Origin: UBA7455 sp026713185
GTDB lineage: Bacteria > Pseudomonadota > Gammaproteobacteria > Pseudomonadales > Azotimanducaceae
Assembly (NCBI GenBank): GCA_963665785.1
Contig: OY762456.1
Span: 2,790,001 to 2,854,000 of the forward strand
Direction of reading: 5' to 3'
Length of the DNA: 64,000 nucleotides
The position numbers and the translations under genes are program-made. This document shows positions 26,177-35,639 of the stretch, piece by piece; the stretch's first letter is position 1; each line of letters opens with the position of its first letter. The notes under the pieces were generated by a model, which was given only the letters and a program-made list of their open reading frames with translations, did no database searches and was not told the DNA's origin.

Positions 26177-28444
26177 TCAGACAGAAACCTTTTCGGGTTC
26201 TTCTATCTCCAGCACCAGCTCTCCATCTTTAACACTGATTTGCACCACACCGCCATTGTTGGATAACCGGCCAAAAAGTATATCTTCCGCCAGTTCCTTC
26301 TTTATTCTTGTCTGGATCAGACGCTGCATCGGACGAGCACCCATTGTTTTGTCATATCCCTTCTCTGCCAGCCACTCCAGAGCTTCATCATCGACTTCCA
26401 GGACAACTTTTTTGTTATCCAGTTGTGCCTGAATCTCAACCAGAAATTTATCCACAACCGTTCTGATGACTTCTTTGGACAGTGAATGAAACTGGATAAT
26501 GGCATCAAGGCGATTACGGAATTCCGGCGTAAACATTTTCTTCAGGAGTTCCATACCGTCCGATGAATGGTCCTGTGTTGAAAAACCTATAGACCCCCTG
26601 CTCATTTCCTGAGCACCAACATTGGTGGTCATAATCAGAACGACATTTCTAAAATCCGCTTTGCGGCCGTTGGTATCAGTCAAAGCCCCGTGGTCCATGA
26701 TCTGCAACAACAGATTGAACACTTCAGGGTGGGCTTTCTCTACCTCATCCAGCAGCAATACACAGTGTGGTTGTTTGGTGATAGCCTCTGTCAGCAATCC
26801 CCCCTGGTCATAACCAACATAGCCGGGAGGCGCACCAATGAGTCGACTCACCGTGTGTCTCTCCATGTATTCAGACATATCGAAACGAACGAGTTCTATC
26901 CCCATAATGCGGGCCAACTGACGGCAGACCTCTGTTTTACCAACACCCGTGGGTCCCGAAAAGAGAAACGAACCGATGGGCTTTTCACCTTCTTTCAGTC
27001 CTGCTCTGGACAGCTTCATGGCATTGGCGAGTGAGTCAATGGCCTCATCCTGGCCAAAAATGACCATTTTCAGATTGGATTCCAGATTTCGCAACGCTTC
27101 TTTGTCAGATGAGGACACACTCGCAGGCGGGATTCTGGCAATTTTAGCTACCATTTTTTCAACATCACCGGCGGAAATCTGCTTCTTGCGTCGGGATACA
27201 GGTTGCAGTTGCTGAAACGCCCCTGCCTCATCGATTACGTCAATTGCCTTATCCGGCAGGTAACGGTCATTAATATATTTGGCAGCCAGTTCTGCGGCAG
27301 CCTTTAATGCCCGGTCGGTATACTTCAGCTGATGATGTTCTTCGAACCGGCTTTTCAGACCGCGGAGAATCTGATAAGTATCTTCAACACTGGGTTCAAC
27401 CACGTCAATTTTCTGAAACCGGCGTGACAGTGCTCTGTCCTTATCAAAAATGCCACGGTATTCCTGATAAGTCGTTGATCCAATACAACGAATTTCACCT
27501 GATGCCAGCATTGGTTTGAGCAGATTGGACGCATCCATCACACCGCCCGATGCGGCGCCGGCGCCAATAATGGTGTGAATCTCATCAATAAACAGAATTT
27601 GATTTTGCTCTTCCTTAAGCTCATTCAACAATCCCTTAAGCCGTTTCTCAAAATCACCACGATATTTTGTACCGGCCAGTAATGCTCCCATATCAAGAGT
27701 ATGAACGCAGGATTTCGCGATAATATCCGGTACCTGCCTGTCAACAATCAATTTTGCCAGACCTTCTGCGATTGCGGTCTTGCCAACGCCGGATTCTCCT
27801 ACCAGTAATGGGTTGTTTTTCCGCCTGCGGGACAGTATCTGAATAACCCTCTCAACTTCTTCAGTCCTTCCTATCAGTGGGTCTATCTGCCCTTTTCTGG
27901 CCTGTTCATTCAAATTGATGGTATAGGATTCCAGCGAGCTGGGTGTTTTCTCTTCTTCACTGACTTCACCTTCGGAATAAATCCGCTTATCAGTTTCCTG
28001 ATCGTCTTTTGTTGTACCGTGAGCAATGAAATTAACAACATCAATGCGATTGATGTTCTGTTGTCGCAACAGGTATACCGCATGGCTTTCCTTTTCACCG
28101 AAAATGGCAACCAGCATACCCTGCCCATCCACTTCCCGTTTGCCCTGGGTTTGAGCATGAAAAATGGCACGATGAACAACACGATTAAACCCGACCGTCG
28201 CCTGAGTCTCTCGATCCGGGTCATTTTTTGGGATCAGAGGCGTGGTACTATCCAGCAGATCCTCCAATTCGCTGCGAAGCTTTTTAGTATCAACTTCCAG
28301 TGCCCGAAATACCCTGATGGCGGAGCCATTGTCCAACAACGCCATCAGCAGGTGCTCCGGCGTCATGAGCTCATGACGTTTCGCCCTGGCCTCCTTAAAG
28401 GCAAAATTCAGTGAAGATTCCAGTTCTCTGTTCAGCCAGCCCAT
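26177..28444 (-). CDS. clpA: ATP-dependent Clp protease ATP-binding subunit ClpA
   Basis: 755 residues. Hsp100 unfoldase that feeds ClpP. N-domain (residues 1-145), D1 with Walker A GESGVGKTAIAEGLA and Walker B ILFIDEIHTIIGAG, D2 with GPTGVGKTEVCRQLA and CVLLLDEVEKAHPEVFN. There is no ClpB-type middle coiled coil, which with the neighbouring clpS identifies ClpA. ClpP is not in the window. Confidence 0.97.
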   Translation of the reverse strand: MGWLNRELESSLNFAFKEARAKRHELMTPEHLLMALLDNGSAIRVFRALEVDTKKLRSELEDLLDSTTPLIPKNDPDRETQATVGFNRVVHRAIFHAQTQGKREVDGQGMLVAIFGEKESHAVYLLRQQNINRIDVVNFIAHGTTKDDQETDKRIYSEGEVSEEEKTPSSLESYTINLNEQARKGQIDPLIGRTEEVERVIQILSRRRKNNPLLVGESGVGKTAIAEGLAKLIVDRQVPDIIAKSCVHTLDMGALLAGTKYRGDFEKRLKGLLNELKEEQNQILFIDEIHTIIGAGAASGGVMDASNLLKPMLASGEIRCIGSTTYQEYRGIFDKDRALSRRFQKIDVVEPSVEDTYQILRGLKSRFEEHHQLKYTDRALKAAAELAAKYINDRYLPDKAIDVIDEAGAFQQLQPVSRRKKQISAGDVEKMVAKIARIPPASVSSSDKEALRNLESNLKMVIFGQDEAIDSLANAMKLSRAGLKEGEKPIGSFLFSGPTGVGKTEVCRQLARIMGIELVRFDMSEYMERHTVSRLIGAPPGYVGYDQGGLLTEAITKQPHCVLLLDEVEKAHPEVFNLLLQIMDHGALTDTNGRKADFRNVVLIMTTNVGAQEMSRGSIGFSTQDHSSDGMELLKKMFTPEFRNRLDAIIQFHSLSKEVIRTVVDKFLVEIQAQLDNKKVVLEVDDEALEWLAEKGYDKTMGARPMQRLIQTRIKKELAEDILFGRLSNNGGVVQISVKDGELVLEIEEPEKVSV

Positions 28445-28461
28445 GTCTGATTCATAACCTC

Positions 28462-28782
28462 TTAATCAATTGCCTCAATATCGGATACCAGCGGATGCTG
28501 ATGTTCTTGTGCATACTGATTAACCTGGGCAGATTTTGTTTCCGCAATATCTCTGGTGAAAATCCCACAGGTAGCCTTACCAGTCGTATGCACCGCCATC
28601 ATGATTTGCCAGGCCTTTTCCACGTCCATATTAAAAAATATTCGCAATACGTCAACTACAAACACCATCGGTGTGTACGGATCATTCAACAGAAAAACCT
28701 TGTACAGGGGAGGTTTCTGCAGCTCCGGTTTGACAGGGGCTACCACCACATCACCTTCCATATCATGATCGTCATCGTACAC
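28462..28782 (-). CDS. clpS: ATP-dependent Clp protease adaptor ClpS
   Basis: 106 residues from the GTG at 28782, the standard ClpS length. It recognises N-degrons and delivers them to ClpA, encoded 17 bp downstream. The motif PPLYKVFLLNDPYTPMVFVVDVL is the ligand pocket region (Asp-Asp is more usual than Asp-Pro), and VHTTGKATCGIFTRDIAETK with the catalytic-pocket His is conserved. The frame is open 33 codons further upstream without family similarity. Between clpS and moaE is a 15-bp tandem repeat. Confidence 0.93.
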   Translation of the reverse strand: MYDDDHDMEGDVVVAPVKPELQKPPLYKVFLLNDPYTPMVFVVDVLRIFFNMDVEKAWQIMMAVHTTGKATCGIFTRDIAETKSAQVNQYAQEHQHPLVSDIEAID

Positions 28783-28897
28783 CAGGACGATCAAATACCT
28801 GTTTCCTTCTTCTTCCATCTCTTTTATCAAATGGTTCTGATTTCTGAAACTCACCTGCAATCTACCAGAAATCACTCTCACAGCACTATTTTGTGAT

Positions 28898-28951
28898 AAA
28901 TATCATTGCTACAAATATCATTGCAACAAATATCATTGCAACAAATATCAG
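28898..28951. repeat. 15-bp tandem repeat, about 3.5 copies
   Basis: Unit AAATATCATTGCAAC at 28898, 28913 and 28928, with a partial fourth copy at 28943; the first copy differs by one base. AT-rich, in the gap between moaE and clpS, upstream of the clpS-clpA unit. Could be a regulatory array or a simple slippage repeat. Confidence 0.7.
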
Positions 28952-29007
28952 AATTTGCAATTTACCTGGGCAGGAAAATTTATCTGAACAGGTCAATTTC
29001 AACCAGA

Positions 29008-29472
29008 TCAGTGATCGTCCGTCCAGCGTTCTGCAGCCTTGATATCAGAATCCCTTGTAGTCAACCATCTGCTGCCAGCCTTCGTCTTCTCCTTTTTCCA
29101 GAAACTCGCACGGGTTTTAAGGTAGTCCATGATGAATTCACAAGCGGCAAAGGCATCACCCCTGTGACGGCTTCCTATACATGTAAACACTATTTCTTCA
29201 TTGGGGGCAAGATTTCCTACCCGGTGCAGAACAGTCGCTGCCAATACAGGCCAGCGTTCACCAGCAGACCTGATGATTTCTTCAATCTGTGACTCGGTCA
29301 TACCTGGATAGTGTTCCAGGAACAGATTGCTGACGGCATCATCGTCATTGATTTCCCGTACCACGCCAAGGAATGTGGCAATGCCGCCAATCTGCCTTGA
29401 AGATTCACGCAGGCATCGGACCTCTTCCCCTACATCAAAGGGTTTTTCCTGAACCCCAACTCTCAGATACAC
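29008..29472 (-). CDS. moaE: molybdopterin synthase catalytic subunit MoaE
   Basis: 154 residues. With MoaD it inserts the dithiolene sulfurs into cyclic pyranopterin monophosphate. Family pattern: IGGIATFLGVVREINDDDAV, LEHYPGMTESQIEEI, HRVGNLAPNEEIVFTCIGSRHRGDAFAACEF and the catalytic-lysine region ASFWKKEKT. Third gene of a tight moaC-moaD-moaE operon, starting 1 bp after moaD. Confidence 0.95.
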   Translation of the reverse strand: MYLRVGVQEKPFDVGEEVRCLRESSRQIGGIATFLGVVREINDDDAVSNLFLEHYPGMTESQIEEIIRSAGERWPVLAATVLHRVGNLAPNEEIVFTCIGSRHRGDAFAACEFIMDYLKTRASFWKKEKTKAGSRWLTTRDSDIKAAERWTDDH

Positions 29473-29473
29473 T

Positions 29474-29722
29474 TTACCCTCCCGTTACCGGTGGGAAAAA
29501 GGCCACCTCATCACCATCCATTACGTGATGGTCACCCTGCACCAGTGATTTATTCACGGCAACTCTTACATTTTCAGAATGTAGAGTAACCCGCCAGTCT
29601 TTACCATGTTGCTCGGACAAGGCTTGGACCAAATCTGAGATACACCTGACATCATCAGTGACTTCTGTAACGCCAGTACCCAGTTTTTCCCGTAGACTGG
29701 CAAACAATACAACCTTTATCAA
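29474..29722 (-). CDS. moaD: molybdopterin synthase sulfur carrier subunit MoaD
   Basis: 82 residues, ubiquitin-like fold ending in the required Gly-Gly (AFFPPVTGG), which is thiocarboxylated by MoeB. The N-terminus VVLFASLREKLGTG is typical of MoaD. Its ATG overlaps the moaC stop (4 bp), indicating coupled translation. Confidence 0.95.
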   Translation of the reverse strand: MIKVVLFASLREKLGTGVTEVTDDVRCISDLVQALSEQHGKDWRVTLHSENVRVAVNKSLVQGDHHVMDGDEVAFFPPVTGG

Positions 29723-30204
29723 CTGTTCTCCTCCCGTAACCAGGAGCCTGATTTTCCACCGGACTTGGCAACAAGCCCAATATCACGCACCGTCATTCCC
29801 CTGTCTACAGCCTTGCACATGTCATAGATAGTCAATGCAGCAATGGATGCGGCCGTAAGCGCCTCCATCTCTACACCGGTTTTCCCGTCGACTCGACATC
29901 TGGCGTCAATCCTGACTGCACTTTCCCCTGTGAGAACTTCAAAATTAATATCAATACTGTTCAGCATCAGCGGGTGACACAGAGGAATCAGTTCAGAACA
30001 CTTTTTGGCTGCCTGGATACCGGCAATCCGTGCGACTGCAAACACGTCACCCTTAACGATCCCTCCGGTCTGAATCAGGGAAAGCGTTGCCGGCTGCATT
30101 GTTATCACCGCTTCCGCACAAGCCTCTCTGCGGGTGGTATTCTTGTCACCCACATCGACCATAGCTGCCTTCCCCTGTGCATCGGTATGCGTCAGTTTCG
30201 ACAT
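29719..30204 (-). CDS. moaC: cyclic pyranopterin monophosphate synthase MoaC
   Basis: 161 residues. Converts the MoaA product to cyclic pyranopterin monophosphate in molybdenum cofactor synthesis. KCSELIPLCHPL and the active-site segment GVEMEALTAASIAALTIYDMCKA are invariant family features. The ATG at 30204 (MSKLTHTD) is the normal MoaC start. moaA is not in the window. It is divergent from mnmA with a shared intergenic region of about 140 bp. Confidence 0.96.
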   Translation of the reverse strand: MSKLTHTDAQGKAAMVDVGDKNTTRREACAEAVITMQPATLSLIQTGGIVKGDVFAVARIAGIQAAKKCSELIPLCHPLMLNSIDINFEVLTGESAVRIDARCRVDGKTGVEMEALTAASIAALTIYDMCKAVDRGMTVRDIGLVAKSGGKSGSWLREENS

Positions 30205-30343
30205 GATAATGTTTCCGTTACTGTAACCTGTATTGTACATGGTACACCGTATACGATCGCTAACTGATTATTCTTTACGGCATGGCGCTGAACCTGTCAG
30301 TAACGTAAAATATGGTCTCATCCTATCCAGCCCTGTCCATCCC

Positions 30344-31432
30344 ATGTCAGCAACCAGCGCCCGAGTCATTACAGGTTTGTCAGGAGGTGTAGACTCATCC
30401 ATTGCCGCCTTACTACTGCAGGAGCAGGGATATGATGTCGAGGGCCTGTTCATGAAAAACTGGGAAGAGGATGACGGTTCGGAATACTGCACAGCAGAAC
30501 AGGATCTTGAAGATGCCCGAGAAGTAGCCCGAAAACTCGGTATTAAACTGCATCAGGCCAATTTTGCAGCGGAATACTGGGACAATGTATTTAAACAATT
30601 TCTTGCAGAATACAATGCCGGACGCACACCCAATCCCGATGTACTGTGTAACCGCGAGATCAAGTTCAAGGTCTTTGCTGATTATGCGAAGCTGCTGGGC
30701 GCCGACTATATCGCTACCGGGCACTATGCACGGCTGGCACATTGTCCGGAAGGTATTCGATTACTAAAGGGCAGAGACGAAAACAAGGATCAGAGCTACT
30801 TTCTTCAATCAGTTTCCGCCACGCAACTGGAAAGTGTATTGTTCCCCCTCGGTGAAATGGAAAAACGCGAAGTCCGGCAAATTGCAAAACGTAACGGGCT
30901 GGCAGTTTACGACAAGAAAGATTCCACCGGCATCTGTTTTATTGGAGAACGCCGCTTCAGGGACTTTCTCAAAACATATCTGCCTCCACGACCGGGAAAC
31001 ATCGAAACCGTAGATGGCCAGGTACTGGGTGAGCACGCGGGGCTGATGTATTACACACCAGGTCAGCGTCAGGGGATCGGAATCGGCGGAGTACAGGGTA
31101 CGCCTGAAAAACCCTGGTATGTGGTCGCTAAAGACCTGGATCGAAATGTTCTGGTTATCGTCCAGGGGAACGATCACCCGGCTCTGTTTACTTCTTCTAT
31201 CGTTTGCAGGAATATTCACTGGATTGGCGAAGTGCATGAATTACCATTCACGGGCGCCGTCAAGATACGATACAGGCAGGCGGACCAGCAATGTACGGTA
31301 GACCGGACTCCTGATGGTTACCACATAGATTTTGCAATACCACAACGGGCGGTAACTCCAGGACAATGGGCCTGTTTCTACCAGGGAGACTGGTGCCTTG
31401 GTGGTGGTGTCATTGACGCTATTCAACCGTAA
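30344..31432 (+). CDS. mnmA: tRNA-specific 2-thiouridylase MnmA
   Basis: 362 residues. Makes 2-thiouridine at wobble U34 of tRNA Lys, Glu and Gln using sulfur from TusE, also in this window. PP-loop ITGLSGGVDSS, first catalytic Cys in NPDVLCNREIKFK, second in DSTGICFIGERRFRDFL. The ATG at 30344 is chosen because the family starts just before the PP-loop; the frame is open upstream. Followed 25 bp later by purB; hflD, which usually lies between mnmA and purB, is missing. Confidence 0.96.
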   Translation: MSATSARVITGLSGGVDSSIAALLLQEQGYDVEGLFMKNWEEDDGSEYCTAEQDLEDAREVARKLGIKLHQANFAAEYWDNVFKQFLAEYNAGRTPNPDVLCNREIKFKVFADYAKLLGADYIATGHYARLAHCPEGIRLLKGRDENKDQSYFLQSVSATQLESVLFPLGEMEKREVRQIAKRNGLAVYDKKDSTGICFIGERRFRDFLKTYLPPRPGNIETVDGQVLGEHAGLMYYTPGQRQGIGIGGVQGTPEKPWYVVAKDLDRNVLVIVQGNDHPALFTSSIVCRNIHWIGEVHELPFTGAVKIRYRQADQQCTVDRTPDGYHIDFAIPQRAVTPGQWACFYQGDWCLGGGVIDAIQP

Positions 31433-31457
31433 CGGATGCAAACGAAAATAGAACCTG

Positions 31458-32864
31458 ATGACGGATAACATGGATAAAACTCTAACGTCTCTTACTGCCA
31501 TATCCCCGATTGACGGGCGATATGCCTCAAAGACAGCGGCTCTAAGACCGTATGCCAGTGAGTACGGGCTGATTTACTTCAGGATTACAGTAGAAGTAGC
31601 GTGGTTTCGTGCTCTTGCCTCTGACCCCGGGATAGTGGAACTCCCCATGCTGGATGACGCGGCCAATAACACGTTGGATGAAATTCTCGACAAGTTTGAT
31701 GAGGCTGCCGCACAACGTGTGAAAATACTTGAGAAAACCACCAACCATGACGTCAAGGCAGTGGAATACTTCCTGAAGGAAAAATTCAGGGAAAGCGGTA
31801 ATGATATACTGACAGGTGGACTCGAATTCATTCACTTTGCCTGTACTTCGGAAGACATCAACAACCTCGCATACGGGCTGATGCTCAAGGCATCTCTCAA
31901 TCAGGTATTGATACCGCAGATGGAGAAGATTCGAGATGCCATTGCGCAGCAGGCACGTCAATACGCAGCCAATTCCATGTTGTCCAGAACCCACGGGCAA
32001 GTGGCGTCTCCAACAACGATGGGCAAGGAATTCGCCAATGTTGTTGCACGCCTGAACAGGCAGTTGCAGCAGCTGAAACAAATCCCCCTTCTAGGTAAAA
32101 TCAACGGAGCCGTTGGCAATTACAACGCCCACATGATTGCTTATCCGGATCTGAACTGGGTCCGGTTCAGCAAGGACTTCGTAGAATCACTGGGATTGGA
32201 CTGGAATCCTTATACAACTCAAATCGAACCGCATGATTATATCGCCGAACTGTTCAACTGCATCGTCAGATTCAACACCATCCTGCTGGATTTCAACCAG
32301 GATATCTGGTCCTACATATCCATTGGCTACTTTCGACAGAAAAAGGTAGAAAATGAAACCGGTTCGTCCACAATGCCGCACAAGGTCAATCCAATTGACT
32401 TTGAAAATTCAGAGGGCAATCTTGGCATTGCCAAAGCGATATTTGATCATCTTGGAGGGAAACTACCCGTTTCCCGCTGGCAACGGGATCTGACAGACTC
32501 CACCGTGCTGCGCAATCTGGGTTCAGGAATGGCCTATTCGATAATCGCATACTCCTCCTGCAACAGGGGCATTCAGAAATTGGAACTGGATGAGTCCAGA
32601 CTGGCTGAAGACCTTGTACAAAACTGGGAAGTTCTGGCAGAACCCATTCAAACACTGATGCGTAAACACGGTATTCCAGAACCCTATGAGAAACTCAAGG
32701 CGTTAACCCGAGGCAGACGACTGGATGCGTCGGAGATCAGCGATCTGGTGGCAAAACTGGAACTACCTGATCACATCAAGGAGCAGATCCTGGCAATGAC
32801 CCCGGCTGACTACACAGGTGATGCGGTCAGGCTTGTTGACCGGTTGCTTCGGGAACTGTCCTGA
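31458..32864 (+). CDS. purB: adenylosuccinate lyase
   Basis: 468 residues. Cleaves adenylosuccinate and SAICAR in purine synthesis. N-terminal SPIDGRYASKTAALRPYASEYGLI is the gammaproteobacterial PurB start; the signature loop is SSTMPHKVNPIDFENSEGN with the catalytic Ser. An ATG four codons in (31470) is an alternative start. Its 3' end overlaps the end of the convergent thrH by 38 bp. Confidence 0.96.
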   Translation: MTDNMDKTLTSLTAISPIDGRYASKTAALRPYASEYGLIYFRITVEVAWFRALASDPGIVELPMLDDAANNTLDEILDKFDEAAAQRVKILEKTTNHDVKAVEYFLKEKFRESGNDILTGGLEFIHFACTSEDINNLAYGLMLKASLNQVLIPQMEKIRDAIAQQARQYAANSMLSRTHGQVASPTTMGKEFANVVARLNRQLQQLKQIPLLGKINGAVGNYNAHMIAYPDLNWVRFSKDFVESLGLDWNPYTTQIEPHDYIAELFNCIVRFNTILLDFNQDIWSYISIGYFRQKKVENETGSSTMPHKVNPIDFENSEGNLGIAKAIFDHLGGKLPVSRWQRDLTDSTVLRNLGSGMAYSIIAYSSCNRGIQKLELDESRLAEDLVQNWEVLAEPIQTLMRKHGIPEPYEKLKALTRGRRLDASEISDLVAKLELPDHIKEQILAMTPADYTGDAVRLVDRLLRELS

Positions 32865-33462
32865 ACTGCACATTGTCAAACTGCTGTCGCAATTCATCAT
32901 ACTCGGTAACCAAGGGAAACCGGGGGTACTGATCCACTACGTTCCGGGGCGCCTTGAACAAAAATCCTGCATCCGCCTCATCCAGCATCGAGATATCATT
33001 GTAGGAATCACCGGCGGCATACACTGTAAAATTCAATTTTTTAAGCGCCTGTACCGAATTCCGTTTTGGGTCTGCCTGACGCAGGACAAAATCCTGCACC
33101 CTGCCCTGCTGGTCAACCTGAAGTTGGTGGCAAAATAAAGTGGGCCATCCCAATTGTTCCATCAGGGGGCCGGCAAATTCATAAAATGTGTCTGATAGAA
33201 TGATTACCTGATATTGTCGCCGCAATTGGTCAAGGAAGTTTCTGGCGCCGGGCAATGGACTCATCGAACCAATTACTGTCTGGATGTCTTCAAGACGCAG
33301 CTTGTGCTGATCAAGAAAACGCAACCGTTGTTGCATCAATTCTTTGTAATCGGGAATATCCCGAGTGGTTGCCAATAACTCTTTAATACCCGTTTTATCG
33401 GCAAATTCCATCCAGATTTCTGGAACCAGAACACCTTCGAGATCAAGACAAATCACTTGCAT
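32827..33462 (-). CDS. thrH: phosphoserine phosphatase/homoserine phosphotransferase ThrH
   Basis: 211 residues, HAD superfamily. The nucleophile motif is DLEGVLVPEIW, with DxE instead of the usual DxD, exactly as in Pseudomonas ThrH. Motif II is IILSDTFYEF and motif IV GDSYNDISML. Known ThrH dephosphorylates phosphoserine and can pass the phosphate to homoserine. Convergent overlap with purB at its C-terminus. Confidence 0.92.
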   Translation of the reverse strand: MQVICLDLEGVLVPEIWMEFADKTGIKELLATTRDIPDYKELMQQRLRFLDQHKLRLEDIQTVIGSMSPLPGARNFLDQLRRQYQVIILSDTFYEFAGPLMEQLGWPTLFCHQLQVDQQGRVQDFVLRQADPKRNSVQALKKLNFTVYAAGDSYNDISMLDEADAGFLFKAPRNVVDQYPRFPLVTEYDELRQQFDNVQFRTVPEATGQQA

Positions 33463-33721
33463 TATAAATGCCCGTTAAGAAATACGAAGGAAGATTGTAC
33501 AGGACACACCATACTAACAGTACAGTCTGGTGGCGCCGATAAATATCGAGACATACCTTGACGATGAAAAATTTTCGTGATTTTATTTATTACAAATCGA
33601 CGAAAGCCAATCCTGATCCTTCTGAGTGATCTGGGAACACTTTTCAGCATTACTTTCTCAAAAGGATTCTTTTACAAATTTGGCATTTTCAACTCGATAA
33701 GCCTTGAAGAGGAGAACAAAC

Positions 33722-35137
33722 ATGCTCGTCAGGTTTATAGCATCAAAAAACTACCCATCTGGGTTAACCGGAAAGAGAACTGGCCCATTGAGTCGCGTCC
33801 ATGCAGGAGTTTGTGCTGTTGCTGTGATCTTCCTTCTGCTGTTTTCCCCGTCTGCCGCGTTTGCCGCCATTGATCAGGAATCCCAGTTTGTACTGAACAG
33901 CTTTTCGTTTCTCATATGGGGCGCACTTGTCATGTGGATGTGCGCGGGCTTTACCATGCTTGAGGCAGGTTCCGTACGAACCAAGAATGCATCCGTGATA
34001 TGTCTCAAAAACCTTGGACTCTATTCTATCGCCGGGCTTACTTTTTATCTTGTCGGCTACAACATCATGTATGTCGGTGTTGAACCTGGCGGATTTATCG
34101 GATCAATCAAGTTCCTGTACGGATCCACCAGCGATGAGATTGCACTGCTTGCCGGACAGGCAGAAGCCACAGCAGCAGTCCTGGAAAACAGCTATTCCAC
34201 AATGTCGGACTGGTTCTTCCAGATGGTATTTGTTGCTACGACAGCATCAATCGTGTCAGGCACCCTGGCCGAACGAGTTAAACTCTGGTCGTTTTTCATA
34301 TTCATTACCGTGTTAACGACAATTATTTACCCGATTATCGGTTCCTGGACATGGGGTGGCGGTTGGCTCTCCGAAATGGGATTCATGGACTTTGCCGGAT
34401 CAACGATCGTACACTCAACCGGCGGTTGGGCTGCACTCGCAGGCGCCATTATTATCGGACCTCGAAAAAATAAATTCCGCGACGATGGCAGTGTCAGGGT
34501 AACACCACCATCCAATGTGCCGGCGGTGACCCTCGGTGTTTTCATCCTCTGGCTCGGCTGGTTCGGCTTTAATGGCGGTTCACAGCTTCAATTGAGTGGT
34601 GCAGCAGATGCAGTGGCGATCAGTAATATCCTGGTGAACACTAATCTGTCCGCAGCCGCGGGTGTTATGACTGCTATTGGATTATCTCGTTTGATTCTGG
34701 GACGTATCGACCTGCTTGCCGGGCTGAATGGAGCAATTGCAGGCCTGGTGGCAATCACAGCGGCTCCGGATATCGTCGATCACTACTGGGCCATCATCAT
34801 TGGCGCCATAGGCGGCGCCATTTGCACTATCGGTATAAAGTTAATGGAGAGATACAAGGTTGACGATGTGGTGGGCGCAGTTTCTGCCCACTTGTTTGCG
34901 GGGATCTGGGGAACGCTTGCAGTCTGTATCGCAGCGGGTGGCAACATTGTCATACAGGCGACTGGTATAGTAGCCATTGGCGCCTTTGTATTTATTACCT
35001 CAATTGTTGTATGGATTATCATCGATAAAACCCTGGGTGCGCGTATTTCACCCGCCATCGAAGATTTGGGGCAGGATACAGGGGAACTCGGCATAGAAGC
35101 CTACCCGGAATTTGTTTTGATGCCGGAAGAAGACTGA
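33722..35137 (+). CDS. amt: ammonium transporter (Amt/Mep/Rh family)
   Basis: 471 residues, with an N-terminal hydrophobic segment ending in FSPSAAFAAID (signal peptide) followed by about 11 membrane helices. Amt features: LVMWMCAGFTMLEAGSVR, the phenylalanine gate region FFQMVFVATTASIVSGTLAERVK, the GGWLSEMGFMDFAGSTIVHSTGGWAAL segment with the first pore His, and GLVAITAAPDIV and the second His in VGAVSAHLFAGIWGTL. The ATG at 33722 follows GAGGAG by 8 nt. No glnK gene is adjacent, unlike in many bacteria. The 259-bp upstream gap contains no gene. Confidence 0.95.
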   Translation: MLVRFIASKNYPSGLTGKRTGPLSRVHAGVCAVAVIFLLLFSPSAAFAAIDQESQFVLNSFSFLIWGALVMWMCAGFTMLEAGSVRTKNASVICLKNLGLYSIAGLTFYLVGYNIMYVGVEPGGFIGSIKFLYGSTSDEIALLAGQAEATAAVLENSYSTMSDWFFQMVFVATTASIVSGTLAERVKLWSFFIFITVLTTIIYPIIGSWTWGGGWLSEMGFMDFAGSTIVHSTGGWAALAGAIIIGPRKNKFRDDGSVRVTPPSNVPAVTLGVFILWLGWFGFNGGSQLQLSGAADAVAISNILVNTNLSAAAGVMTAIGLSRLILGRIDLLAGLNGAIAGLVAITAAPDIVDHYWAIIIGAIGGAICTIGIKLMERYKVDDVVGAVSAHLFAGIWGTLAVCIAAGGNIVIQATGIVAIGAFVFITSIVVWIIIDKTLGARISPAIEDLGQDTGELGIEAYPEFVLMPEED

Positions 35138-35176
35138 ATACAGATTAATCCACACATTGATATATTCGGTCAGGCA

Positions 35177-35214
35177 GGGCAGGAATTTTGAACAGGTTGG
35201 GCAGGAATTTTGAA
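35177..35214. repeat. 16-bp direct repeat upstream of STAS gene
   Basis: GGGCAGGAATTTTGAA occurs at 35177-35192 and again at 35199-35214, identical, starting 22 bp apart (about two helical turns). It lies 38 bp before the STAS start, so it may be a paired regulator site or overlap the promoter. Confidence 0.6.
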
Positions 35215-35251
35215 TTTGTGTTATTATTTTGCCTGATTTCAGGAGATTACA

Positions 35252-35593
35252 GTGATTGAAGTAAAAGCAGAACGACAGGACAGCACATTGACCGCCTGTT
35301 TGACCGGTCGCATTGATGCCAGCAATGCCCTTGAGTTTGAGAATGCGATTACCTCCAACATCACTGAAGGTGATCATGCAGTGATCCTGGACTTTGAGAA
35401 TCTTACCTATATCAGCAGTTCCGGCCTTCGCATAGTTCTGACAACCGCCAAGACACTGTGGAAGCGGGATGCCAAATTTGCCCTTTGTTCCCTATCGGAT
35501 CAGATTCGTGAGATATTCAAGATCAGCGGTTTCGACAAGATTATCAACGTCCACACATCCCGGGCTGAGGCACTTGCTTCTTTCGACGACTGA
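35252..35593 (+). CDS. STAS-domain protein, anti-sigma factor antagonist type
   Basis: 113 residues, a single STAS domain like SpoIIAA/RsbV. The phosphorylatable serine lies in the conserved LTYISSSGLRIVL (about residue 56). Such proteins bind an anti-sigma kinase in their unphosphorylated form. No kinase (RsbW-like) or PP2C phosphatase is nearby. GTG start with AGGAG 7 nt upstream. It precedes cysH by 46 bp but a functional link is not obvious. Confidence 0.9.
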   Translation: MIEVKAERQDSTLTACLTGRIDASNALEFENAITSNITEGDHAVILDFENLTYISSSGLRIVLTTAKTLWKRDAKFALCSLSDQIREIFKISGFDKIINVHTSRAEALASFDD

Positions 35594-35639
35594 CAGCGCC
35601 GGGTACACCCAAGCAGACCAATCTCAATCAGAGTAACCG

